The position numbers and the translations under genes are program-made. Shown here one piece after another: positions 9,567 to 21,791 of a DNA stretch of 64,000 nucleotides. The notes under the pieces are model-generated. The model had not been told where the DNA came from. It searched no databases and saw only the letters and a program-made list of their open reading frames with translations. The stretch is from assembly GCA_963921825.1 (NCBI GenBank), contig OY997588.1, positions 83,767,043 to 83,831,042 of the forward strand, in the 5' to 3' direction. Each line of letters opens with the position of its first letter. The first letter of the stretch is position 1. This stretch comes from Erodium maritimum. Lineage: Eukaryota > Streptophyta > Magnoliopsida > Geraniales > Geraniaceae.

Positions 9567-12235
9567 TTTTTTTAGCAAAAGGTTTAATTTTTATTTAGAT
9601 CTCAGAATCAACGATACATTATAGTACGTCAGGCACAAGGTCCAACTACTAAAGAACATGTATTAACCGAGCTTTCCGTGTTAATCAGTGGGAAACTCTA
9701 TTCGCAGTTCTTCTTACAAATTGAAGGGTGATCCCCTCGTGTTGAGAAAACAGAAGACGAATATCTCGAATAATATTCATCATTGGAGAAGTCGGGGGTT
9801 CCCCATGAAGAATCATATTGATGAGGACCTGAGCGTCAGACCGAACTATAATAGAATCCCCTAGCCGTGGTGCATTCTGAAGAGCAGTAGCCAGAGTGCA
9901 GGCCTCCACCATGATTGGAGACCAGCTCCCCGGTAGCAGGCCATTAGCAGCCAGGTCTGTCGTCCCACGTGTATCCCTTGTGATTATTCCCCAAGCCGAT
10001 TGGTTCGTATCCTAGAATATCGCCCCGTCAACATTAATAGCTATAGTACCTGGGGGCGGCCTGATCTACTTAGCCGGATAGGATGGGGCTGGCGGTCGAA
10101 CCGAGGAAACCACAACTTTCGCTTCCTGCCATATCTCCTATAAGACGGATAGGATTTCATACACCTTCTGTCTCAGTCTTCCTGCTTCTATTCCCTCCCA
10201 CCATTGGACAAAACCTCCGCCCAGGCCTTGTGGGTTCAGGCTCCCAAATTAGGACCAGCACGTCTTTGCAAACCCACACTCCAGGAAGAGGTGATCAACT
10301 GTTTCCGATGCTCGACCACTTATGTCACACGTGGCTGATACCAGGACAAAGCGTTGGTTGAGGTTAGAAGCTACTTGCAATGTACCTGTAAGACATCTCC
10401 ATAGAAAAATCAAAAGCAGGGTGGTGCTGGAATATTCCAAAGGGATGACCATGTCATCGATGTCGTGTTCTGACGGGCATCGTGCCTTTCCCCTGCCAGT
10501 AATGAGTAACCTTCCTTGGTAGTATACACACTGGTTCGCTTAGATGCCCAATACCATGTGTCTTTAGTCCGAAGATCAGAGAGCGGCACCTGGAGAATAT
10601 GATCACGTTCCCCTACAGGAAATAACTGGGCCAATAACGGTGCATCCCAGCATAACCTTCCCGGGAGCATTAACCCCGCAACTCGAGCTCCGTCCAACGA
10701 AGGCCGTGTCGAAGTGATGTGGGGGTCAGGGGCCAAGAGCCACAGGGTGTTCTTAATGTAAGTATCTCGACCATCCCCTATGGTAATCCGAAGCCCCTTC
10801 CAAAGAAGGTCTTGAGTAGATATAATATTGGCCCATGTGAAGCTAGAATTGGCCACGAGTGTAGCTTCTAACAAACCAGTCTTCGGGAAATAGCGTGCCT
10901 TCAGCACACAACCCATAAGAGAATGAGGTTTATGAATCAGGCTCCATGCCTGCTTCCCCAAAAGTGTTGTATTGACATCACTTAGGTGGCGAAACACCAT
11001 CCCACCTTTCATTTTGGGCATGCACAACTTATCCCAATCTTGCCAAATAATAGGTTGGTTTGACTTAACCCCCACCAGAATCGGGACAGAGCTACGTGGA
11101 TTCGGGATATAATCTTAGTGGGTACTCTGAATACTAACATGACATAAGCTGGAAGAGATGTAAGTATTGATCGGATCATAACTTCCCGTCCAGCCGGGGA
11201 TAAAAGTTTCCCATTCCATGAACGAATACGCTTGATGTTTCGATCCCCTAGATACGCCATTGCCGCGTTTTTGTTCCGACCAACCATATTAGGGAACCCG
11301 AGGTATATGGAGGTCATCGACGTCTCCTTAATAGACAATATCTGATACAGCGATGCCTAACCGCCCCTAGGGTATTCGTGCTAAATAGGACTAATGATTT
11401 ATTGAGATTTAAGACCTGGCCAAACAACCACCCAAAAAGGCCCAGAATGTCCTGAATTGTTTGAGCATCCTCCGGCGTAACACGACAGAAGATATAGCAA
11501 TCGTCAGCGAAAATCATGTGGGAGATTTCCGGGGCTCCCCTCGCCACCCGAACCCCCTGAAGCCGGCCCTCCTCCTGGGCCTGGCGCAGTAAAAAAGAAA
11601 CCCTTCCAAGCAGAGTAAGAACAAATAAAGGGGCAACGAATCCCCTTGACGTAGTCCCCGGGACGACCTAAATCCAGGTGTATCCCTCCCTCCATATGAG
11701 ACAGTATACTGCACAGACTTCATACATCAGGCCATTAATTCCCTCCACTCTGTAGAAAATCTTAGTCGGTTCATAATACTAAGGAGAAAATCTCATTCCA
11801 CCCGGTCATATGCCTTACTCATATCCAGTTTGAGTGCCATGAAACCCAGATTGACATGTCGCCTCTGCCTTAGATAATGTATGACCTCAAAAGCAATAAG
11901 AATATTATCCTGGATACACCTACCATGAATAAAATCCTCTTGCGTATCTGAAATAATAGCATGAAGGAGGGGTCGCAAATGGTTGACCAGGACTTTAGAG
12001 AGAATCCTAAAGATCACGTTGCACATGACGATTGGGCGGACTTGACTAAAATAATTGACCAAAGTAATCCACAATTAGGGCTCTCATGCCCGTGTCCTAG
12101 GTAACCAGATCTCATGTGTCAGTTCAGAGAGATAACATCACATTTACTCTCCAACGATACAAGCAAGTAGCCTGAAAAAACTTCGTATTACGCCCCCTCG
12201 TCCAACTAGTGTTGCTTAGCTCGTTTGCTTCACAC
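9567..12235 (-). mobile_element. L1-type LINE, 5'-truncated and internally deleted, copy 1
   Basis: Read on the minus strand this is the 3' two-thirds of a plant L1-like LINE ending in a short A-tail (the T run at 9567-9573). The order is RT, thumb region, zf-RVT zinc finger, RNase H, 3' end. The 3' end and coding order match the LINE at 17161-21776, so both belong to one family. Compared with that copy, about 330 bp around position 12062 is missing (the RT block carrying the SPGPDG motif), and homology fades at about 12235. No TSD was found, consistent with a decayed or truncated insertion. Confidence 0.85.
9685..12074 (-). pseudogene. LINE ORF2: RT, zf-RVT and RNase H (broken)
   Basis: Fragments in several minus-strand frames make up ORF2, which copies LINE RNA into DNA at the nicked target. 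At 11793-12074: GRCIQDNILIAFEVIH and KLDMSKAYDRVE, RT motif A with its Asp intact. At 11314-11547: IFADDCYIF, the catalytic FADD of motif C (about 11497-11520). At 11009-11338: YLGFPNMVGRNK and LLSPAGREVMIRS. At 10249-10452: the zf-RVT finger (CDISGRASETVDHLFLEC). At 9685-9912: an RNase H segment (VRSDAQVLINMI, FVRRTANRVSH). At least five frame changes or stops, plus loss of the RT block before motif A, make it nonfunctional. The endonuclease domain is absent. Confidence 0.85.
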
Positions 12236-12349
12236 AAAACACATTTTCAATGAATTTTATTAAACATTTATTTTTATAAATTTTACTGGGTTGTGATAAT
12301 TTTACAAAAATGTAATGAATTCTTTTTTCAATGTTTATTTGGATGTATT

Positions 12350-12949
12350 TTTTGGTCCGTAGAAAAATTGATTTTATTAAACCCAAATAATTACATACCA
12401 AAAGAGAATTACAAAAGGTGAAGAGAGAAGGACCCAAAAGCCAAGAGACAATAAAAGTAGACAAAAAAAGATGGAAAGAGTCTGTTGGAAACCCAAAAAG
12501 ATTGGGAAAACCAACGGATACCCAAACTCAGGACCAAGAAAAGAGACGCTCGCACCCACCAAGAAACACCATCAGCACTGCCGGAGATCAAACACCAAGC
12601 TAGAGAGAAGATAGACGTCGATAGACACCGGAGCAGGCCTTTGCTAGAGACTGAACCACTCCTAAGAAGCGCCAGAGAAGCGCCAAAGAAGGGGCAAGGC
12701 AGATCTTCCGGAGCCAGATCTAACAAAGCTCGAATGCGAGAAGACCTAGAGGAGCAGGACGGCAGAGTAAGGAGGAGCGGCGACTCGAAGAGTGAAGTAT
12801 CCGGAGAGGAGAAGGGCGGTGACCTCCAACAAGCCCAAGAAGAAGCCTTGAAGGCTACCTCCGACGAAGGAATAGACGAAGAGGCTTTCTTCTTTTCAGA
12901 AAGAGGGCAAAGCAGTTTCAAAGTGATTTTAACCTTTAAAACTAATCAA
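12350..12949 (-). mobile_element. retroposon A (LINE 3'-end type) with TSD
   Basis: The minus strand ends GGGTTTAATAAAATCAATTT with a short A-run, a LINE-style 3' terminus. The flanks carry the same 16-mer, TTTATTTGGATGTATT, at 12334-12349 and 12950-12965. A minus-strand frame of about 170 codons crosses it (Ser-rich, then hydrophobic) with no recognisable RT or endonuclease, so this is probably a non-coding or truncated retroposon. The right-hand duplication is shared with retroposon B. Confidence 0.65.
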
Positions 12950-12967
12950 TTTATTTGGATGTATTAC

Positions 12968-14313
12968 TTTTTTTTGAAGGAGATGGAAATATTATAAATT
13001 AAAACGTTCAGATGATCGCATAACTGCTTTCATCGTACAATCAAATACTATAACAGTATTGAAAAAATAACGACTGAAAAGTAATTGTTATTCTAGGCAT
13101 AAGGGCGGTCGGAGGGGGGGAACTGCGGTAGCATCCGAAGACACTGATACAACATACGCCAACCATAAACATTGATTGAGCAGACCAAGTGAAGAAAGTG
13201 CATTGGTGGACCGATATCTCCCCCGGAGAGTCAACGTGCGTCAACCTCCCTTGACTGATAAATGTAGGGCTTCAAACACAGGAGTGCTGACCCCGAACTG
13301 GTAGGGGAGAATCCTGTCGACAGTTGGTGGAATCGTTGCCACCGTCTAGCCAGAGAGATGGTACCGTCGACCAACCCCTCCCTGGGCCTCCAGGGACTCA
13401 TTCTTAGAGGCGAGGGTGCATGTGGCCCCCCGCCGCTGCTAAGTGTGACGCCCCATCTGACGTCGTCGGCCCCGACCCCATCCCATCCTAGGGCATCCAA
13501 TCTGGCCCGCTCTTCCAGGCCCGACGGGCATCCGTTAGAAGACCATTCCTCAGGCCCATGTCTGCTCAGTCTCGGCCTGACCCATCTGCAGAAACCATAG
13601 CGCTGCGCGCGCCACCGCCTTTCCCTTGCTTCGCCTCCACGCCATCTCCTCCGGTGATTCCTCCGGCGCTGATACGGTATCCGACAGCAAGGGTTTCTTC
13701 TCCGGCGACCTCACCTCAAACACCGCGGTCCAGCGGAAAGTCAACCCGTCTTCCTCTTCGCTTGGTGTCGGCCGAGTAAGATTTCGACCTGCTCGTGGTC
13801 TCGATCTTAACGCCGGATTGCGTCGTAGGTTGCCCCGTGCCATGGGCTGAGACCATCATCCCACGCCTCCTCCACCACGTTCTACCGCCGTAGCGATGAA
13901 GAACTCGAGATCCCCTCGTCCTTCCATCGCTGCAACCCCAACGGGGAACAGAGACAACAGACTAACGTAGGAGATCGTGTCACGTAAGGTCGAGACCTGA
14001 GACGTCCGAGGAGAAGCCCCAGCCGCCTTGTCCTCCGACCCACCGCGCGTCGTCGCATGACCGCTGCCGGGGAAGCTCCTTGCCGCCGTCACCATGTGAG
14101 GACTCGCAGAAAACCCTAGGTTCTGCGTTTTCTTCTCTGTGAACCATTCCTGCCCTTCTTCAACCATCACACCCCACAACAGTAGCACAAACAGAGAAGA
14201 CGAAATCATGATCCAATGATCAATCATCACCCAACAAGCCATAATTATGGCTAGAATCAAGCACATCAGCGGCGGCACGTAATCTAGCCGTCGCTCTCCC
14301 CAGATCTATTTTC
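12968..14313 (-). mobile_element. retroposon B (ORF2-less LINE type) using the same target
   Basis: A T-run at 12968-12975 (poly(A) on the minus strand) starts the element. It is flanked by an identical 18-mer, TTTATTTGGATGTATTAC, at 12950-12967 and 14314-14331. Its 5' half on the minus strand is GC-rich with an Arg/Pro-rich frame at 13550-13843 (ARGNLRRNPALRSRPRAGR), reminiscent of LINE ORF1 starts. No endonuclease, RT or RNase H is present in its 1.35 kb. Together with retroposon A it forms a nested or serial insertion at one site. Confidence 0.65.
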
Positions 14314-14331
14314 TTTATTTGGATGTATTAC

Positions 14332-14714
14332 GAATATGCAATTAAACTTCATATACCATACATTATTTTGTAAACGAAAAATAATGATTAAAAAAATGTT
14401 TTGGATTTTATTATCGAGACTAAGTAATTTAGGTAAAATTTCATTTTTACGTGTATGTTACCTGAGTACCGTCTCCATTTTTATGAAGAAAAAAGTCTTG
14501 TATATGTGTTCATTTTAGGCCCCCAAATTTATTGGGCCGGTCCTACTAACGTTAAGGTATAGTAGTAAATGGTGTTCGATGTTATCGTTTCCCTGTTAAA
14601 TTTTATACGTCTCTCTCTATCTATACAATACGCGAGTAAAAAGAGATCACTAGAAAACTTAAAAATATGTAAATATCTCATGGCTGAACTTTCATGTTTT
14701 AAAATCCTATGTTT
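14332..14714. other. pre-insertion flank, no gene
   Basis: AT-rich sequence that continues the original target of retroposons A and B. No coding signal. Confidence 0.4.
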
Positions 14715-15560
14715 TTGTTTTTTGATCAGCTGAAGTTTTATTGATGGTCCAAATCCTTAAAATAAAGATAAGGCCAAGAGTTAAGAGAACAACTCTCAGA
14801 TAAACCAAACAAAGGCAACTCAGACTCCACCTAAACCCAATACAAAGGAGAAGAAGGATCAAGTTCTAATCCACAAGAACCAAACCAAGACAAATTCCCA
14901 ACAAAATCCCGAAACTTGCAGCCCAATAAATCACTAAGACCTACCTTATGTCAACAAAAATAACCCCAAAGGAATTAATACCAAACACATTCGATCATAA
15001 ACCTTCATAACAACACAGAGGATCAACTTGACAGTCCCCCGTTGCAACCAAACTAGCACCAAGCTCCCTGATCAGAACAATTCCTCAGCCAACAAGCCAG
15101 ATGAAGCTGCAACTGTAGACAAAACACATTACCACAAACTATTCCAGCCAAGCAATCAGGGACTACTACAAAGAAGCAAAACACTCAAAAAAGAAAACTA
15201 AAAAGATCAACCCCACTCAAATTACAGAGAAGAAAGAAACTCTTTAAGACGCCCACTCAAGAACTGGAAAATTCAGCAGACAACCAAATATGACAACAAC
15301 CTTATCAAACTCATCATCCACTCCCCTGAAACCACCCTCAGGCACCACCCCAAAACCCCAGACCCCAAAGAGCTCAACTAAATCCAAACCAAACAAGAAC
15401 TGCATCTTAGTGTAATAAGCCACAAAGGGTCTTCTGGATCAGAAAAAACTTCTCAAAGTCAGGAAACTTCAGGTTCAAGTTACCCTAACAGAACAGCATA
15501 ACCCAAATGGAAGTCTCCTCTTCCCCAAATACTTAAACCTTAATTCTCAAACAACCCTTT
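14715..15560 (-). mobile_element. retroposon / LINE 3' region remnant
   Basis: A T-run then TTGATCAGCTGAAGTTTTATTGATGG opens a purine-biased tract. Read on the minus strand it resembles the 3' region and A-tail of a LINE-type retroposon (AATAAAACTTCAGCTGATC before the A-run). No RT or RNase H frame is preserved and no TSD was found. A processed host transcript is an alternative. Confidence 0.4.
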
Positions 15561-16118
15561 GGAGCTTTGATCCAATGTTGAGCTTTGTTTCTAGCATAAG
15601 TAGTTTAACTCAACTCTCTTACGGGTTAGCTCCAATTGGACAAGCAATCAGCCAAAAAGACTAGTCTCTATCTGTTGAGGAACTCGTCAGACTAACAATC
15701 ACACTAAAAGTACATGTGTATGTGTGTAAAATGTCGAGGTGGGATTTGTAAAGGCTAAAGAACTAGTTCATGTTCCCACCCTGAAGGTCTCTCCACATGT
15801 GTATGTGTTACAACTCACAACGTTAAAGATTGCATGTAGGATGACTTCCATTTGAATATAGTATGAGAAGTGAAAGATACGGTTGAATGGTATTTATAGA
15901 TGAGTAAGGTGTCCAGTTGCTGGCTTGAGGGATCTCGACCCTCAAATTCCGACCGTTGAATTATAATCATATCTAATTGTAACCAACCCCGATCGATTGA
16001 ATCTGACTCTATACGATGGTAGATGGTAATTGGGTCTAATGAAGTCACCTATAAGTCCGACGCATAACCGTTATGGTTAGTAATAAGCCCCGTAAAGATA
16101 TGGAATAAATGAAATTTT
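15561..16118. other. no recognisable gene
   Basis: No conserved domain or repeat boundary is visible. Short frames on both strands lack family features. Confidence 0.35.
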
Positions 16119-16390
16119 CGGAAAAACAATAAAATAAACATATCTTTCAACCTTTGACATAAAAGTTGAACGTTTTTGAAAAAAAACTATAAATAAACAT
16201 ATCTTTCAACCTTTGACATAAAAACTGAAGAATGTGCGTTCATCAATTCTCCATTTGAATTTATCAATTGAAGAAAATGCATATAAATGACGTTTTTGAA
16301 AAAACAATATAAATAAACATATCTTTCAACCTTTGACATAAAAACTGAAGAAGATGCATTCGCTCAATTCTCCCTTTGAATTTATCAACC
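16119..16390. repeat. 120-bp tandem repeat, about 2.3 copies
   Basis: The block TATAAATAAACATATCTTTC followed by AACCTTTGACATAAAAACTG recurs at about 16186 and 16306, with a shortened copy at about 16131. The period is 120 bp between the full copies (16171 to 16291), and each begins CGTTTTTGAAAAAA. No coding sense is apparent. Confidence 0.8.
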
Positions 16391-16529
16391 CCCCTTAATT
16401 TTGTGAGACTACAATGACACAAAGAAGTATGTATAAAATGTCCTTCGACGAACACTATCTATTTATCAGGATCGTTGTAGTAGAGGCGTTGCAGGAATCA
16501 ATTTTGGTCTCCTATCACCCTTCCTACCA

Positions 16530-16755
16530 CTAACTCCTGCAATGGTGGGCTCAAGAGACGTTGCAGCAAGGATGGTAGTAAGAGTAAATTTATCGTTCTC
16601 TCTTTAAAATCCCTTGTGCCGACGCCTTCTACATCTTTGTAGTATTTAGCAGCGACCAACACTCTCTCTCCTCAAATCTTATTATTTCATTGATTTCTCT
16701 CCCCTCAATCCCTTGTTGCAAGGTCTCTTGAGCCTACTATTGGAGATGCTCTTAA
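16530..16755. mobile_element. short MITE-like inverted repeat
   Basis: The left arm at 16540-16572 (CAATGGTGGGCTCAAGAGAC...) pairs with the complement of the right arm at 16709-16742 (CCTTGTTGCAAGGTCTCTTG). The outer right end reads CTATTGGAGATGCTCTTAAG, the 'GAGCATCTCCAATAG' type of terminus seen in PIF/Harbinger-related MITEs. The arms are imperfect and the TSD was not resolved. Confidence 0.5.
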
Positions 16756-17145
16756 GACCGCCCACAATGAGGTCTTTTGTACGTCGAATCGGGACAGAAA
16801 GAGGATTCGGCCATAAATTTGTTGATTCATGGAATTAGACCGAATCGCGCGTCTACGGCTTCTTCGACCACGCATTCAAGTCTAATGTCACTATTCTCCT
16901 ATAGAGAATTGCCACGTGGCATCCGAATCTTTTAAGAATATATTAAATTTACTTGATAGATAACTTTCTTAATAATTTTCCTGAATAAATAAGTTTTCTT
17001 AACTAATAATCTATTTAATGATTCCTTAATTAATAATTTATTTAATGATAAAAGTTAATAATTTCCTTAAGAATAGAAATTTAATAATTTTCTTAATAAA
17101 TTATAATATGTTGTTTAATATTTTCATAATTAATATAAGATAAAT
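16756..17145. other. AT-rich target of the LINE at 17161
   Basis: No gene. The sequence is dominated by TTAATAATTT-type motifs and continues at 21792 on the other side of the LINE. Confidence 0.4.
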
Positions 17146-17299
17146 TTGTATTTATTAATTTTTTGAGCGAAAGGTGCAGAAATTTAATTGCAAATCAAAG
17201 GTAACGATACATTGGAGTGCATCAAGCACTAGGCCTGACCACAGAAGAACAGGCATAGAACGCGTCTCCCAGGCTAACCAATGAGAGGCCTTGTTTTTT

Positions 17300-20200
17300 G
17301 TTCTTTTAAAAAATTGAAGGGTAGTCCCTTATTGTTGTGAAAGAAGTTCTCGGATGTCTCGAATAAATGCCCCAATGGGGGAGACCGGAGGATTACCATA
17401 CGATATCATGTTGAGGAGTACCTGAGCGTCAGACCGGAAAATAAAGTTGGGCCCAAGTAGCGGTGCATTCTTTAGTGTCGTTTCCAAAGCACAGGCTTCT
17501 ACCATAAGAGGTGTCCAAGTACCTAGTAAGAGGTCATTCACCGCCAAACGCACCGATCTCAGGGAATCCCTCGCGATCACTCCCCATGCAGATTGCCGAG
17601 TATCCTGAAATATAGCCCCATCCACATTAATAACAATGGTACCGGAAGGGGGGGAAAACCCATTTAGATGGCCAGTTCGTTTGAGTGCATCTCGGTTTTG
17701 GGGTTGCAGCCTTGGCCTCCCTCCACGCCGTCAGATGTGCCGCCGCAGCCGACACCACGCGAAGAGCCGCCAGGGCTCCCCCTTCCATTTCAGTTCATTC
17801 CTGGCCTTCCAGATTTCCCAGAGAACTGAAAGAATTTCCGCCGTCTTAGCACACGATCTCCCAGCCTCCACTCCAGCCCACCATTGTCCAAATGTCCCCC
17901 CTTGACCCTATGGGGCTTGGTCCCCCAGCAGATTCCAACATGTATTCGCGAACTCACACTCGAAGAACAGATGTTCCACTATCTCCGAGGCCTGGCCACA
18001 GATGTCACATATAGGTGAAATAGGAATAAATTTACGATTGAGATTAGTGGCAACTTGAAGGGTGTTTGTGAGCCCCCGCTATACAAATATCAGGAGACGT
18101 GTTGGTGCGGGGATGGCCCACAGCCCTGACCAGGTAACCGAGACCGCTTGATGTCGTGCTGTATGACGGGTAGAAGCCAGAATCGCATAACCCGTCTTCG
18201 TGGTATAGTGACCCGTCTGATCAACAGCCCAATACCAAGTGTCCCTCCCCCGAAGGGCCGAGAGTGGGACTTGAAGGATCGCCTCGCGCTCCTCAGCCGA
18301 GAAGACCAGTCCCATCCGGGGAGCGTCCCAGTAGAGGCTCCCTGGCACCATAAGTCCCGCCACCCGGGCCCCCACCAGTGCAGGGTTGGACGAAGTTATC
18401 TCCGGGGTATCCCCCACCAGCCACGACGTGCCTAACACGAGGGTATCCCGACCATCCCCAATGGCTATACGAAGTCTGCCCCGAAGCAACTCCTGAGTGG
18501 AAAGAATACTCGCCCATGTAAAGCTGTGGTTCGCCGTCGTACCTGCCTCCAAAAAGCTGGTCCGCGGAAAATATCGAGTTTTAAGTACCTTGTCCATCAT
18601 GATTGGGGTCGGTGGATCAGGCTCCAAGCTTGTTTTCCCAGCAGAGCTTTGTTAACATCACTAAGGTGTCGAAATGCCATCCCCCCGCCTCCTTCAGTTG
18701 ACATAACTTATCCCAATCCTGCCAAATGATCGGTCGACCCGTCTTCCCCCCTCCTCCCCACCCCCACCCCCACACCAAAAGCGAGCCAAAGCTACATGGA
18801 TCCTGTGGATGAGCTTAGTAGGAATAGTGAAGACCGACATAACATAAACGGGGAGAGAGGTGAGGACAGATTGGATCATTACTTCCCGCCCTGCCGGGGA
18901 TAGCAATTTTCCATCCCAAGATCGAATTCGCAGGATAATACTATCTCCGAAATATGCCATAGCCGCATTCCGGTTTCTCCCGGTCATATTTGGCACCCCC
19001 AGGTACATAGAGGCCTCTGATGTCTCCCCTATTCCTAGGATTTGAGAACAAGTCTATCTCACAGGTAGAGTCGTATTTCTACTAAACAGGATCGAAGATT
19101 TGTCTAGGTTCAAGACCTGACCCGAGAGACCACCAAACAGAACTAGAATATCCTTCACCGTCTGAGCATCCGTTGGATTAGCACGATAGAAAATATAGTA
19201 GTCATCGGCAAAGAACATGTGTGAGATCTCCGGGGGGCCCTGTGCAACCTTAACACCCCTCAGCCGTCCCTCAGACTGAGCCTATCGCATGAGATACAAT
19301 AATCCTTCTATACATAGAAGAAACAGATAAGGGGATAGGGGACCCCCTTGCCTCTGTGACGGCGTGAACTTCGGTGTCTCCCGTCCCCCAAACGAGACAG
19401 TATAGTGGAAAGACTTCATACAACACGTTATCAGGTCAATCCAGGCCACCGAGAACTCCAGGCGAGCCATTATAAGGAGGATATAGTCTCACTCTACTCT
19501 ATCATAGGCTTTACTCATGTACAGTTTAAGTGCCATGAAGCCGACTAGTCCCTGCTGCTTTTGGCGTAAAAAATGTATGACCTCAAAGGCTATCGGAATG
19601 TTGTCTTGGATGCAACGACCTGGGATAAAAGCCCCTTGCGTGGAAGAGATAAATGTGTCCAATAGAGGCCGCAATCTATTGGCTAACACCTTCGACAGAA
19701 TTCGGAAGATAACATTACATAATGCGATAGGGCGTAGGCCAGTTACCTTATCCGAGTCCTACTTATTGGGGATAAGAACAATTGTCGTATCGTTCAGAGT
19801 ATGATCAAACGTACGAGTCGTGAAAACTTCCTTGATAAACCGCACCACCTCATTCGCCACGATCGGCCAATAATGCTGATAAAACCGGGTTTCAGACCAT
19901 CAGGACCCGGAGATTTGTCCGGCCCCATTTGGAACACTGCCAACCGAACCTCGGCCGCTTCACAAGGGGAGAACAAAACTTGATTCTGGGCATTAGTAAC
20001 GCATGGCGGCAGGTTTATGGGGAATCCTTGCAGATTGGGGATAGAGGAAGTGAATAATGTAGTAAAATACCCCACAATTAGCTATCGCATGCCCGTGTCC
20101 CAAGTAACTGAGTCCCCACTGTCATTCTTCAAGGATAAGATAGTGTTAATCTTACGTCGAAACGAACAGGCTGCCTGGAAAAAATTTCGTATTTCTGTCC

Positions 20201-21265
20201 CCTTCAGCTAACCAATGTTGCTTCGCCCGTTGGCCCTAGAATGTCTCATATTCTCCCAAAGCCATTTCATACTGTATCTTAATCACCTCCCGTCGATGTA
20301 CCCCCGGTCTATCTGTTCGACCATTCAGCTCTGCAATTCGCCTTTGTCGCCATTTGATGTGATTAATATTTTGACGAAAATGTTGGCTAACCCATTTATC
20401 TAGGGACTTACCCACTGCACGGATAACATCACAAATATGTGTCGTGGGTTCTTATCCCAAGAACCTTGGATCAGGTTACCACACTCCTGATCGTGGATCC
20501 ACTAAGATTGGAATTTGAAAGGGGGCACGACGGGTTACCTGCCGGGCCAAGGACAACAAGACTGGCCAATGATCCGATGTAGTGACCCCCGTGTTACAGA
20601 AATGTAGATCCGGAAGAGACGAAAACAAAGCATCCGAGACCAAGGCCCTATCCAGCCTGGATTGGATCCTCGCATCATGCCGCCTCCCCCTAAACCAGGT
20701 GAACCGATGGCCAGCCATCGGGACATCCATAAGGCGCAAGTCACTGACCATCGAACAAAAATCATCCATAAGGCTCAACGGGTACGCCCGCCCCCCCGAA
20801 GTTTCACCCGGGTCCAGAATCCCATTAAAGTCACCAATCAGGATCCAATTGGGTCGTAGGGGAGAATGAAGACTACGGATCAAATCCCATGTAATGTGGC
20901 GCCGGTCCCTGCTTGGTTCCCCATAGACTCCCGTGAGGCGAATATCGTCATATCCCGGAGCCGATAGATCCACATCAATATACCGGTTTGATGACGACCG
21001 AAGGTCGACGGTGACACCAGAGACCCAAAACAAGGCCAGTCCCCGTTGAATCAGCGTATCCCGAGTCCCCCGAACATAAGGAACACAAAGATGCTCCTGA
21101 AATCCTAGGGAACGAGACAAAATATCGCAGCCTTAGATGTCCAACAGAGATTCAGAAAGAAAGAGTAGATGAAGCTGATGATCACATAAGAGATGTCTGA
21201 GCTGTTGCTTATGGAGACTCGTCCCCATTCCTCGACAATTCCACGCCAGAATCCGAAGATCATGT
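17300..21265 (-). pseudogene. LINE ORF2: AP endonuclease, RT, zf-RVT, RNase H (inactive)
   Basis: Endonuclease: ILAWNCRGMG near 21250 starts the domain, then GDFNGILDPGETSGG and TTSDHWPVLL; a TAA at 21133-21135 interrupts it early. RT: PDKSPGPDGLKPGF (about 19900), GRCIQDNIPIAFEVIHF, and motif A reading KLYMSKAYDRVE at about 19490-19530, where the relative at 11793-12074 has KLDMSKAYDRVE, so the catalytic Asp has become Tyr. Motif C is retained as FFADDYYIF (about 19205-19225). zf-RVT lies near 17930-18060 and RNase H at 17329-17625 (FRSDAQVLLNMIS). Several frameshifts separate these blocks. The ORF would normally nick target DNA and prime reverse transcription; this copy cannot. Confidence 0.88.
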
Positions 21266-21735
21266 TTAACCTGTGGAGACGAAGGCCCTGGACCCGGGTC
21301 CCAATTCCTCTAACTAGATGGGAGTCGTGACGACAGGGACGCGTTGGTGACAGCGAGCGAGATGGGTCTGGTTACGAGGAAATATCCCAATATCCCTTGC
21401 GAGGCTATCTCGTCCAAACCCCCAATCTTCCTTAGTGATTGCGACGAGACCAACACTGGCCTTGGATTGGGCCTCTCAACGACAGACCCCGATGAAGAAG
21501 AATCTGATCCTGCCGGCGAAGGAGATAGCGACACAGGACTTCCCGTGGGCGATCCACGCGAGTCAAGTTGAAGTCTATATCGGCGGCGGCGATCAGAGGC
21601 AAAGCGGGGCTGGGACTGGATTTCATCCAGACTTGGGGTAGGGAAAAGTGGTGGTGATATGGAAGGAGCCTCCCGACCCGGGGGCTATGGGAGAGATCTG
21701 GAACAGTGGCGAAGAGAAGGAGGCGATCCATGGCA
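21266..21735 (-). pseudogene. LINE ORF1 remnant, strongly shortened
   Basis: From an ATG complementary to 21729-21731 (MDRLLLFATVPDLSHSPRVG) the minus strand reads a Pro/Ser-rich frame of 99 codons, overlapping a second frame at 21310-21534 (GSDSSSSGSVVERPNPRPV). Only about 470 bp separates the LINE 5' end from ORF2, against well over 1 kb for a normal ORF1. No RRM or DUF4283 core remains, so ORF1 has lost its RNA-binding part. Confidence 0.45.
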
Positions 21736-21791
21736 GCGGCCTAACATCGAAACCCTAGCAGAGCTATTTTATAAAATTGTATTTATTAATT

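Larger units (their letters stand above)
17161..21776 (-). mobile_element. L1-type LINE with perfect 15-bp TSD, copy 2
   Basis: A 4,616-bp minus-strand LINE delimited by identical 15-mers, TTGTATTTATTAATT, at 17146-17160 and 21777-21791. On the minus strand it begins near AGCTCTGCTAGGGTTTCG, has a very short ORF1 remnant, then ORF2 in the order endonuclease, RT, zf-RVT, RNase H, and ends CCTTTCGCTCAAAA. The intact TSD shows that both ends are original, so the shortened ORF1 was present at insertion or was lost internally. It shares its 3' half with the LINE at 9567-12235. Confidence 0.93.

Noticed and set aside
12485..12997. 170-codon plus-strand charged frame
   Set aside because: It lies antisense to a minus-strand retroposon and crosses its TSD, so it is not an original gene.
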